Under the pieces are notes generated by a model. The model searched no databases. It was not told the DNA's origin and worked only from the letters and a program-made list of their open reading frames with translations. The translations under genes were made by a program, and so were the position numbers. This document shows positions 39,687 to 47,869 of a stretch of DNA of 64,000 bases, in pieces; within the stretch, counting starts at the first letter, position 1; each line of letters opens with the position of its first letter. The DNA comes from Rhizobium phaseoli. GTDB taxonomy: Bacteria > Pseudomonadota > Alphaproteobacteria > Rhizobiales > Rhizobiaceae. The stretch is taken from positions 1 to 64,000 of the forward strand of contig NZ_WUFT01000016.1 in assembly GCF_010668805.1 (NCBI RefSeq), read 5' to 3'.

Positions 39687-41942
39687 ATGAAGTTTCGAAG
39701 ACATCCAAAGATGGTGCGCAGCCTCGCGGGCGCTGTAGGCAAAACAGGCGCATTTGCTCCCGCGATATTTGCTGCCATCATTGCAATCATCGTCGTCTCT
39801 GTTGCAACGAACTGGCGGCTCGAGCGCTCGCTCGCCGATGAACGCTCCCTTGTTGCCGGAGAGCTCGCCACCATATCATCTCGTCTCCAGACGAACCTCA
39901 ATAGCAATGTGAAGTTGTTGCAAGGGCTGGCGGCTGGAATTGCCGTCGACCCGACGATGGATCAAAACCGATTTTCCAAGCTTGCCACGCAGATCTTGCA
40001 ACCTGACTCACAACTGCGCAGCTTCGCCGCAGCCCCCGGCATGGTGGTCAAATGGGTTTATCCGGAAAAAGGCAATGAAAAGGCCATCGGGCTCGATTAC
40101 CGAACGAATGAGAAGCAACGGGATAGCGCAATGCTGGCGCGCAACACCCATAATATCGTTCTGACCGGCCCAGTGGACCTCGTCCAAGGTGGAACCGCTT
40201 TTGTTGTCAGATGGCCAATTTATGTCACTAACGGAACGAGCCAGGTCTTTTGGGGTCTGCTGTCTGGGCTGATCGACATACCAAAGCTCTACCGAGAAAG
40301 CGGCCTTGAATCGACCGATCTTGAGATCGCCATCAGTAGCGTACCGGAGCCGGATCTGCCTAAAAAAGTGTTCCTCGGCAGCCTGCAAACTTTTTCGAAG
40401 AAGCCGGTTAAAGCCTCCGTCGATATGACTTATGGACGATGGACCCTCGCCGCGGCGCCCAAGGGCGGATGGGGCCAAAATAGCGAGATCGGCATTTTTG
40501 AGCTCTATGCGAGCCTCTTGTCGTTGTGTGTCGTTGCGCCGATTATCTGGGTCGGTTTTCTGACGAAATCACGCCAGAGAACCATTGAAAAGCTTCGCCT
40601 ACATAAGAAAAAGCTCGTTCGAGCACGGCAGGGGCTGGAATACCTGTCGCTGCATGACGCACTCACGGGACTTCCCAATCGACGATTTGTCGACCAGATC
40701 ATCTCGCAGCCGCCGCGACCCGATGCGGAAGACTGTCTGATACTTATCCATATCGACCTGGATCGGTTTAAAGAGATTAACGACACGAAAGGGCATGCCG
40801 GCGGTGACACGGTCTTGCAAGCGACAGCGTCGCGCCTTGCCGGGTTGGCCGGACCAAACGAGGTCGCCGCTCGGATCGGCGGAGATGAGTTCATCTTCGC
40901 CAGCTGGAGTGCTGATCCCGAGCCTAAAGCAACGGCATTGGCCAGCCTGATTGTCGGCACCCTCGAGCAGACAATCTTTATCGATGGCGTGGAGTGTGCC
41001 GTCGGCGCTAGCGTCGGTGTCGCCTGGGAGACCCCGGGGGCGCGTGGCCGTGACCTCAGCCAATTGCTTCTGAATGCCGACCTGGCTCTGTACGAGGCAA
41101 AAAAGACGGGCCGCGGCCGCGCCGCCGTTTTCACCGAAGAGCTTCGCAGCGCGGCGATACTTTCGAAAGAACTGGCGGACGAATTTCATCATGCGCTGGA
41201 TTGCGATGAACTCGTTGCATTCTTCCAACCGCAGTTCGATGCGAACACATTGACTATCGCCGGCGTTGAGGCGCTTGCCCGGTGGGATCACCCGAAAAAA
41301 GGGCTGCTCGGCCCAGACAAATTTCTTGATGTCGCCGAAAGGCTGGGGCGTAGCGGGGACATGGACCGGCTGATCCTGCAGAAGGCTCTCTTCGAGCTTG
41401 CAAGATGGGACAGCTTGGGAATGCAGATCCCGCGTGTCTCGGTCAACATTTCAGCACGTCGACTGGCACAGGCAAATCTGCTTGCGGAACTGTCCGAGCT
41501 TCCCCTGGCGAAGGGCCGCCTGTGTTTCGAGTTGCTGGAGACAATCTCCTTCGACCATCTCCAGCCTGTTCTCAATGAGATAATTCCAGCTGTCAAAGAG
41601 CTCGGCATTGAAATCGAGATCGACGATTTCGGCACCGAACATGCCAGTATCGTCAGTCTACTGAGATTTGAGCCGCGAAGGTTGAAGATCGATCGGGAAA
41701 TAATCAAGCCGATTATCGCCTCTCCATCTCAACGCCGTCTGGTCTCCTCGATCATAGAAATTGGCCGGTCACAGAACATCGACATCGTCGCAGAGGGTGT
41801 GGAGACAATGGAGCATGCGAAGATCCTGAAAGATCTTGGCTGCCATTTGCTGCAGGGTTACGCGCTGGCACGACCAATGACCTCGGAGCAGTTGATCGAA
41901 TTTTGCCGTGCGAAGGACGAGGGACTGACAGCGGCAGGTTGA
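39687..41942 (+). CDS. GGDEF-EAL cyclic-di-GMP enzyme with CHASE-like sensor
   Basis: 751 residues from ATG 39687; GTG 39648 is an alternative, neither has a strong ribosome binding site. Signal-anchor TM (about 16-38), a periplasmic CHASE-type domain (about 45-270: LQGLAAGIAVDPTMDQNRFSKLA, AAPGMVVKWVYPEKGNEKAIGLDY), second TM (about 275-300), a short coiled coil, then the GGDEF domain with GGDEF intact at residues 398-402, and the EAL domain with EAL at 528-530 plus NISARRL, ELLET, DDFGTEHAS, LKIDREI and EGVET. Both catalytic sites look complete, so it may make or degrade cyclic-di-GMP in response to a periplasmic signal. Confidence 0.92.
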   Translation: MKFRRHPKMVRSLAGAVGKTGAFAPAIFAAIIAIIVVSVATNWRLERSLADERSLVAGELATISSRLQTNLNSNVKLLQGLAAGIAVDPTMDQNRFSKLATQILQPDSQLRSFAAAPGMVVKWVYPEKGNEKAIGLDYRTNEKQRDSAMLARNTHNIVLTGPVDLVQGGTAFVVRWPIYVTNGTSQVFWGLLSGLIDIPKLYRESGLESTDLEIAISSVPEPDLPKKVFLGSLQTFSKKPVKASVDMTYGRWTLAAAPKGGWGQNSEIGIFELYASLLSLCVVAPIIWVGFLTKSRQRTIEKLRLHKKKLVRARQGLEYLSLHDALTGLPNRRFVDQIISQPPRPDAEDCLILIHIDLDRFKEINDTKGHAGGDTVLQATASRLAGLAGPNEVAARIGGDEFIFASWSADPEPKATALASLIVGTLEQTIFIDGVECAVGASVGVAWETPGARGRDLSQLLLNADLALYEAKKTGRGRAAVFTEELRSAAILSKELADEFHHALDCDELVAFFQPQFDANTLTIAGVEALARWDHPKKGLLGPDKFLDVAERLGRSGDMDRLILQKALFELARWDSLGMQIPRVSVNISARRLAQANLLAELSELPLAKGRLCFELLETISFDHLQPVLNEIIPAVKELGIEIEIDDFGTEHASIVSLLRFEPRRLKIDREIIKPIIASPSQRRLVSSIIEIGRSQNIDIVAEGVETMEHAKILKDLGCHLLQGYALARPMTSEQLIEFCRAKDEGLTAAG

Positions 41943-42099
41943 TGGCCATACCCTGCATCCCCAAGCACTCCAGGCTTGCGCGTTCCACAACCGGCCACCG
42001 GGGGCGGCATCGAGATCAGCATGGGCTCGATGCGCTCCAGCCAATTGATTGGCTCGACCCGGCTAGGCAGATGCGCCCAGCCGGGTTGAGCCTGCGCCT

Positions 42100-43089
42100 T
42101 TACTTGCCCATCATTTGCTTCGCGTTTTCGGGCGTGATGGCTGTGGTATCGACCGTTACCGTCGGCTCAACAGACGACGCGCAGTCCAGCAGTATCGACT
42201 TTGCCATGTCGATCGCCTCCTTCCCTCCGGTAGGATAGGTAAAGGTCGCGGACCAGTCGCCCTTTGCGACCGCCTCAATTCCCCCGGCAGGCCCAGGCAA
42301 GCCGTCAGTGCCGATGATCTTCACGCTCTTGCCGGCACCTTTTGCAGCAAGCAGTGCACCGGCCGCCATCATATCGTTGCTCGCATAGACCATCTTGATA
42401 TCGGGATGGGCCTGCAGCATGGCGGCGAACGCCGTTTGCGCTTTATCCGGCAGCCAGTCAGCCGCCTGTTCTGCCACGATCTGGATCTTGGAATTGGCTT
42501 TCACGCCATCTTTGAAGCCGTTGAGCCGTTCGACCGCCGGTGTCGAACTCGGCAGCCCCTGCAGCACGGCGGCCTCGCCGCCATCCGGAAGAAGCGTCTT
42601 GCTGGTATATTCGCCGGCCGCCAACGCAATCTTGTAGTTATCGCCTCCGATGAAAGCTGTGTAATCCTTGCCTGCTTCACCGTTCGTCTTGCGATCGAGT
42701 TCGATGACCGGGATACCCGCGTCCATTGCCCGCTTGACGGCGGGTGTAAGCGGAGCCGCCTCGAAAGGCGAAATCAACAGAAGGTCGACCTTTTGGGTGA
42801 TGAAATTGTCGACCTGCGACGTCTGCGTGTTGACGTTGCCTGCCCCGTCGGCAATCTGCAGTGTGAACTGCGGGACTGCCTTGGCGGCTGCTTCCAGTTC
42901 ATCGTTGACGTGCTGGCGGTAGGGCTCCGCATTGTTTGCCTGCGAGAAGCCGATGACGAATTCGCCATCCTTGGCGCAAGCCTTCACTAGCGGATCGGCA
43001 GCCTGGGCCACGCCGGCAATACAAAGACATGAGCCCGCCATAAGTGCCATGCGGCCGGCATTCGAAAATCGAAGTGCATTCTGTGTCAT
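42100..43089 (-). CDS. sugar ABC transporter periplasmic binding protein, RbsB-like
   Basis: 329 residues from ATG 43089 (GGAGGAGA upstream). Signal peptide ending VAQA-A, then the periplasmic-binding-protein type-1 fold: IGFSQANNAEPYRQHVNDELEAAA, QVDNFITQKVDLLLISPFEAAPLTPAVKRAMDAGIPVIELDRKT, VYASNDMMAAGALLAAKGAG and KIIGTDGLPGPAGGIEAVAKGDWSATFTYPTGGKEAI. Typical of ribose/galactose-type sugars. Last of four genes with LacI regulator, ATPase and permease, 54 bases after the permease. Confidence 0.92.
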   Translation of the reverse strand: MTQNALRFSNAGRMALMAGSCLCIAGVAQAADPLVKACAKDGEFVIGFSQANNAEPYRQHVNDELEAAAKAVPQFTLQIADGAGNVNTQTSQVDNFITQKVDLLLISPFEAAPLTPAVKRAMDAGIPVIELDRKTNGEAGKDYTAFIGGDNYKIALAAGEYTSKTLLPDGGEAAVLQGLPSSTPAVERLNGFKDGVKANSKIQIVAEQAADWLPDKAQTAFAAMLQAHPDIKMVYASNDMMAAGALLAAKGAGKSVKIIGTDGLPGPAGGIEAVAKGDWSATFTYPTGGKEAIDMAKSILLDCASSVEPTVTVDTTAITPENAKQMMGK

Positions 43090-43142
43090 TACTTTCTCCT
43101 CCACATTGGTCCCGGATCCACCCTCCGGAAGATGCCGCCACA

Positions 43143-44189
43143 TTACCTGCCCAATCCTTCGCGGCGACGAACGAGGGATTGAAGGACTGCCGCCAGAACG
43201 ATAATTGCCGCTGTAGACAGCAGCTGCATGGCCGGCGTGATGTTGTTGAGCTGAAGAATATTGGCCAAGGCGCCAAGCATGATCGTACCGGCGATCGTTC
43301 CGACCATGGACCCCGAGCCGCCAAACAGGCTGGTCCCGCCGATGACGACAGCCGCGATGGCCGTCAGTTCATATCCGGTGCCATCATTGGCACTTCCGAA
43401 ATTGAATTGCCCGGCATGGACGATGCCGGCCAGCGCGGATGCAAAGCCGGTAATGGCGTAAACGGCGATCTTGATTGCCGAGACCGGAACACCTGAGATG
43501 CGAGCGGCGCGCTCGTTGCCGCCGACGGCATAGACGTAACGGCCGAACCTGGTCGTGTTCAGCACCAGCGTTGCGATGCAGGCAAAAATCAAGAAGACGA
43601 TCGTGGCGACCGGAACGACGTTGCCGAACAATCGCCCGCCGAGAACCGCAAAGATGGGGGGAGCCAGCCCAGGGCCATCGCCATAAGAGATATTGATGTA
43701 CTGATTGCCCGACACGACGAGTGCAAGCCCGCGAGCTGCCTGCAAACCGGCAAGAGTGACGATAAAGGCTTCAAGCCGAAATTTGCTTGAGATCGCTCCC
43801 TGGACCAAGCCGAAACAAGTGCCCATCAGCAGCACTGCCAGCACCGTCGTAATCAGCCCAAAACCGCCGGAGACCATCAATGTTGCTGTGACGACGCTCG
43901 CAAGACCAAGGGTGGCCCCGACCGAGAGATCGATCCCGGCGGTTATGATCACGAACGTCATTCCGATGGCGATGATGCCGGTTTCCGACACCGCGCGGAC
44001 GATGTTGGCGATGTTGTCGGGTTGAATGAACAGGATGACCCCATGCCGGCGCGGCGAGAATATGATGCCGCCTGTAAAGACCAGCACAAGGCCGATCAGG
44101 CTTTGGAAGCGGACGATCACCGCAAGCGGATCGATGCGCTTTGCCGGTTGAATCGAAGAACTCGACGTAATTTGCTGTTCGGACATCAT
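43143..44189 (-). CDS. sugar ABC transporter permease, RbsC-like
   Basis: 348 residues from ATG 44189, overlapping the ATPase stop (ATGA). Eight to ten hydrophobic segments and the BPD_transp_2 features NIVRAVSETGIIAIGMTFVIITAGIDLSVG and AVGGNERAARISGVPVSAIK. The GTG/ATG alternatives upstream lack the overlap. Single permease that would form a homodimer. Confidence 0.92.
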   Translation of the reverse strand: MMSEQQITSSSSIQPAKRIDPLAVIVRFQSLIGLVLVFTGGIIFSPRRHGVILFIQPDNIANIVRAVSETGIIAIGMTFVIITAGIDLSVGATLGLASVVTATLMVSGGFGLITTVLAVLLMGTCFGLVQGAISSKFRLEAFIVTLAGLQAARGLALVVSGNQYINISYGDGPGLAPPIFAVLGGRLFGNVVPVATIVFLIFACIATLVLNTTRFGRYVYAVGGNERAARISGVPVSAIKIAVYAITGFASALAGIVHAGQFNFGSANDGTGYELTAIAAVVIGGTSLFGGSGSMVGTIAGTIMLGALANILQLNNITPAMQLLSTAAIIVLAAVLQSLVRRREGLGR

Positions 44190-45703
44190 CCCTCCCTCCC
44201 GTTGGCGGCGGCCAGAACCTCGTGTTCGCTCACCCCGCCAGAAAATTCGGCAACGCTGCAGCCGTTGCGTAGAACCACTATTCGATCGCATAGGCCAATC
44301 AGCTCAGGCATTTCGCTTGAGGCGACAAGGATGCCCAATCCGTCCGAGGCAAATTCGCGCAAGCGGGCGTAAATCTCCCCCTTTGCTCCGACGTCAACAC
44401 CGCGGGTCGGCTCGTCGAGAAGCAACAAGCTGGGATTACCCAGCACTTCCTTGGCAAGCACGACCTTCTGCTGGTTGCCGCCGGACAGAGCACCCACCGC
44501 GATCCCGGGATTCTTGGGACGGATGTCGAAATTCCCGAACGAGCTCTTGATCGCATCGTCCTGTCGGCGCGCGGACAACAAGCCGTTTGGGGATATTCGG
44601 CGAATGATCGACATGACCAGATTGAGGCCGACAGACATACGCAGCATCAGCCCGGCGCCGCGCCGATCGTCGGTTACGAAGGCGAGACCCGCCCGACGCG
44701 CCGCGGCGATGGATTTAAGCCTTGCCGGCTTGCCGCCAATGGTAACCTCACCCTGCCATCTGCCCGGCACGCCTGTCCCGTAGAGAGCGCTGAGAAGCTC
44801 CGTTCGCCCTGCACCCATCACACCAGCCAAGCCGACAATTTCACCACGGTGAACATCCAGGTCGATCTTTAATGGCGCTTGCCAGCCGGGTGACGCCCGG
44901 TGCGGGCGGAAGGAGGCCTGCCGCATCCTCAGCAACACGTCACCGACACGATCCGATCGAGGCGGGTAAAGCTCGTTCAACGGACGGCCGACGAGAAGCT
45001 GCACCAGTTGGGCTTGTGGCGCGTTCGGTTCGGTAATACCGGCGACCTTGCCGTCGCGCATGACCGTTACGCGATGGGCAATCTGCGGCACTTCCTCAAG
45101 GCGATGCGAAATATAGACGATACCGACGCCTGACGATGCGAGCCCGCGCATGATATCGAACAATCGATCGACTTCGCCGACAGTCAATGCTGCCGTCGGC
45201 TCATCCATGATCAGAGCGCGCGATGCATAGGACAGCGCCTTGACAATGGCGACGACCTGGCGCTGGCCGATCGAAAGCTCGCCGACAAGCTGGGCGGGAT
45301 CGATCGATCGGTCGATTGCTTCCAGTCTTTTGCGCGCTTCGCGCAGCATCGCCTTTCCGTCGAGCAGGCCATGGGGATGGACCAGCTCACGGCCAAGAAA
45401 GAGATTGGCCGCGACGCTCAGGCTAGGAACGAGATCCAGTTCCTGGAAAATCGTTGCAATTCCCGCCGCCTGTGCATCTCGCGGGCTGTGAAACCGGGCG
45501 GGTTTGCCATCGATGAAGATCTCTCCCTGGTCCGGCGTGTGCACACCGGACATCAGGTTCATCAACGTCGATTTGCCCGCGCCATTCTCTCCAAGCAGGG
45601 CATGGATTTCACCCACTTTAAGATCGAAGTCCACGCCACGCAGCGCTTGAACCCCGCCGAAATGCTTGGTGACCCCTTTCGCCGAAAGAACAACCTGGTT
45701 CAT
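44186..45703 (-). CDS. sugar ABC transporter ATP-binding protein, RbsA-like (two ABC domains)
   Basis: 505 residues from ATG 45703 (GGAG 8 bases upstream; ATGA overlap with the LacI gene). Two ABC domains: first has Walker A LLGENGAGKSTLMNLMSG, signature LSIGQRQVVAIVKAL and Walker B LIMDEPTAAL; the second has the usual degenerate Walker A-like GVMGAGRTELLSALYG, signature GALSGGNQQKVVLAKEVL and Walker B LLLDEPTRGVDVG. RbsA/MglA type, energises the RbsC-like permease. Confidence 0.93.
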   Translation of the reverse strand: MNQVVLSAKGVTKHFGGVQALRGVDFDLKVGEIHALLGENGAGKSTLMNLMSGVHTPDQGEIFIDGKPARFHSPRDAQAAGIATIFQELDLVPSLSVAANLFLGRELVHPHGLLDGKAMLREARKRLEAIDRSIDPAQLVGELSIGQRQVVAIVKALSYASRALIMDEPTAALTVGEVDRLFDIMRGLASSGVGIVYISHRLEEVPQIAHRVTVMRDGKVAGITEPNAPQAQLVQLLVGRPLNELYPPRSDRVGDVLLRMRQASFRPHRASPGWQAPLKIDLDVHRGEIVGLAGVMGAGRTELLSALYGTGVPGRWQGEVTIGGKPARLKSIAAARRAGLAFVTDDRRGAGLMLRMSVGLNLVMSIIRRISPNGLLSARRQDDAIKSSFGNFDIRPKNPGIAVGALSGGNQQKVVLAKEVLGNPSLLLLDEPTRGVDVGAKGEIYARLREFASDGLGILVASSEMPELIGLCDRIVVLRNGCSVAEFSGGVSEHEVLAAANGREG

Positions 45704-46698
45704 GCTGCTTCTCCACACGATTCACGAACCCGCAAAACCGGCGACAGTCGAACGGTCTCGCGGGGGCGGTGCTTGTTGCCGATCCGTGCAATCAGCAAAT
45801 CGGCCGCCTTCCTGCCAATCTCATCGCAAGGCTGGGCCATTAGCGTCAGGCGCGGCTCGAAGTAGTCTGCCCATTCGAAATCATCGATCCCGAGCACCGA
45901 AATGTCGGCGGGAACGCGAAGTCCCCGTTCCCGAATGGCTCTCATCGCGCCGATCATCGCAAGATTGTTTGAGGCAAGGATTGCTGTCGGTGGCTCCTTC
46001 AGCTCCAGCAAACGGTGCGTCGAAGCGGCGGCGTCGGCAGTGCTGTGGTTGCCGTTGCTGATGAAAGCATGCGGGACCTCTATTCCCCTCTCCGTCATAG
46101 CTTCCCGGAAAGCCTTGGTGCGCTCCACGGTCGTCGCAAATCCAGGCTGGCCGAGGATGATCCCCACCCGGTGGTGATGGAGCGTGACGAGGTGATCGAC
46201 CAGCATGCGAATTGCCGCCCTATTGTCGGTCCCGACCTGATCGAAACGATCATCGGAGAGCCTGTCGACGAGCACGCAGGGAACATCGCAGTCAAGGAGG
46301 TAATCCAGCGCTTTCTGAGGATCGCCCGACGCGGCAAGGATAATCCCGTCGACCCGGCGCTGGTGCAGATGCCGGACGAGCTCCAGTTCCCGATCCGGAT
46401 CGTCCTGGGTATCGCACAGAAATACGATCAAGCCTCGCTTGGAACACTCGGCTTCGATCGCGCAGATGATGTCGCTGAAGTAGGGGTTCGAAATCGCCGA
46501 AATCGCCAGGCCGACCGTGCCGGTCGACGATAATTTGAGAGAGCGCGCAACCGCGTTCGGGATGTACCCGATCTCGTCCACGGCCTCCATGACGAGCTTC
46601 GCCTTCTCGGGCGACACGTAGCGCGTCTTGTTGAGAACATGGGAAACCGTGGAGACCGAAACCCCCGCGGCCTTTGCAACTTCGGAAATCGTGGTCAT
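45700..46698 (-). CDS. LacI family transcriptional regulator
   Basis: 332 residues from ATG 46698; the in-frame extension upstream is not protein-like. N-terminal helix-turn-helix TISEVAKAAGVSVSTVSHVLNKTRYVSPEKAKLVMEA, then hinge YIPNAVARSLK and a periplasmic-binding-like effector domain (TVGLAISAISNPYFSDIICAIEAE, LVDRLSDDRFDQVGTDNRAA, ASNNLAMIGAMRAIRERG). Probably senses a sugar carried by the adjacent transporter. The palindrome at 46823-46842 lies in the shared divergent promoter region and is its likely operator. Confidence 0.92.
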   Translation of the reverse strand: MTTISEVAKAAGVSVSTVSHVLNKTRYVSPEKAKLVMEAVDEIGYIPNAVARSLKLSSTGTVGLAISAISNPYFSDIICAIEAECSKRGLIVFLCDTQDDPDRELELVRHLHQRRVDGIILAASGDPQKALDYLLDCDVPCVLVDRLSDDRFDQVGTDNRAAIRMLVDHLVTLHHHRVGIILGQPGFATTVERTKAFREAMTERGIEVPHAFISNGNHSTADAAASTHRLLELKEPPTAILASNNLAMIGAMRAIRERGLRVPADISVLGIDDFEWADYFEPRLTLMAQPCDEIGRKAADLLIARIGNKHRPRETVRLSPVLRVRESCGEAA

Positions 46699-46822
46699 GA
46701 GCGCGCTCCGGCGTTCGCCGGCAGCGCAACAAGAAAACGTCTCAAATTTTCCTCCCAGGCGGAACTCCAACCTTAAAAAGGCTCTCCAAGGATCCGCGAA
46801 TATGATTACGCTAGCGCCATCG

Positions 46823-46842
46823 AAACGTTTGCGCAATCGTTT
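46823..46842. promoter_or_regulatory. LacI-type operator between lacI-like and fucU-like genes
   Basis: AAACGTTTGCGCAATCGTTT, a 20-bp palindrome with one mismatched pair (9 of 10 pairs), central TTGCGCAA, typical of LacI family sites with a central CG. It lies about 125 bases before the LacI ATG and 50 before the FucU-like GTG, so it can control both directions. Confidence 0.7.
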
Positions 46843-46891
46843 TTTTCTCGATACTGTCCAATTCGTGATCATCTCTTGGGAGGGAAATGAC

Positions 46892-47332
46892 GTGCTGAAG
46901 GGTGTCCCGCCGTTCGTGACTGCCGACTTGTTGTGGGTTATGGCCTCTATGGGTCATGGCGACGAATTGGCCATCGTCGATCGAAACTTCTCGGGCTTTC
47001 GGGTGTCGACCCAGACCACGAGCGGAAAGCTTCTCATCTTGGAGGGGGTCGATGCACCAACTGCGGTGGGCGGGATCCTCAAGATGATGCCCCTGGACAG
47101 ATCCGGCGACACGCCGCTGACGCACATGGAGGCCGTCGACGCGCCGGGTGAATTGCTGGAAGTGCACCGGGACGTCATCGATGTGTGCGGTGAGGCGGAA
47201 GGGCGCTCGATCGCGAGCCAACCCATCGAGAGGTTTGCTTACTATCCCCTTGCAATGCGATCGTTTGCGATCATCCAGACCGCTGAATCGCGCCCCTATG
47301 GGAACTTCATCCTGAGGAAGGGCGTGCTCTGA
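46892..47332 (+). CDS. RbsD/FucU family sugar mutarotase
   Basis: 146 residues from GTG 46892 (GGGAGGG 8-14 bases upstream). It begins MLKGVPPFVTADLLWVMASMGHGDELAIVDRNF, with catalytic His in MGHGDE, and ends RFAYYPLAMRSFAIIQTAESRPYGNFILRKGVL with the YGN motif. This end resembles FucU (L-fucose mutarotase) more than RbsD (ribose pyranase). Interconverts sugar anomers after uptake. Divergent from the LacI-ABC operon and probably controlled by the same operator. No fucose-degrading enzymes are in the window. Confidence 0.88.
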   Translation: MLKGVPPFVTADLLWVMASMGHGDELAIVDRNFSGFRVSTQTTSGKLLILEGVDAPTAVGGILKMMPLDRSGDTPLTHMEAVDAPGELLEVHRDVIDVCGEAEGRSIASQPIERFAYYPLAMRSFAIIQTAESRPYGNFILRKGVL

Positions 47333-47869
47333 GGGTCAACCATCAAACAGTTCCGGCGATTGGGCTGCGGGGCCCCGAACTTCCATCTGGTCCGCACCCG
47401 TTGCTTGTCGGCAAGGGCTAAAACCCGGCTGAACGCTTTGATCGGGGGCGAGAGGCCGGAACCGAATTTCGATCTCTCGAGTTATCGCAGAAACCAGAAG
47501 CCCCTTTATTTATATGGATTTCGAGAACCAGGTATAATTCAGTAGAATTGAATGCTCGAAATATCGAAATCGCTGGAAGTACTTGCCTGATTTCCGCATC
47601 GAGCATCTTTAAACCTATAGGCGCAATCCTTACGTCGTCCATCGTCATGTCTATCAAGGCGACACCGATGTGAGAGCATTCACGACCACGCCGCCCCTCA
47701 TCGGGGACTCGGGACGCGCGGTCGTTTTTCCCAGACAATGAGCAGCCCAAGCGTTCGATGCACCTTTAGTGCCTCGAGCAAATAGGCGCGCCATCTCCCC
47801 GTCTTATCAACCAACACCAACCGGGCGGCCATCGGGTGGATGAACCCGCGCGCCCATACGAGAGAAAAG
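47333..47869. other. 537-base stretch without a confident gene
   Basis: AT-rich around 47490-47620. A minus-strand frame at 47418-47750 includes a protein-like piece (MTMDDVRIAPIGLKMLDAEI), but has no clear ribosome binding site or known family. A GGAAC...GTT pair near 47457-47482 has an 18-base spacer and no gene close downstream. Confidence 0.35.

Noticed and set aside
42057..42086. Hairpin ACCCGGCT/AGCCGGGT near the sugar-binding-protein gene end
   Set aside because: Loop of 14 bases and no T-run on the minus strand; too weak to call a terminator.
47457..47482. GGAAC and GTT pair as an EcfG-type promoter
   Set aside because: Spacer is 18 bases, the orientation leads into a 390-base gap before the SPFH gene, and the surrounding region has no gene.
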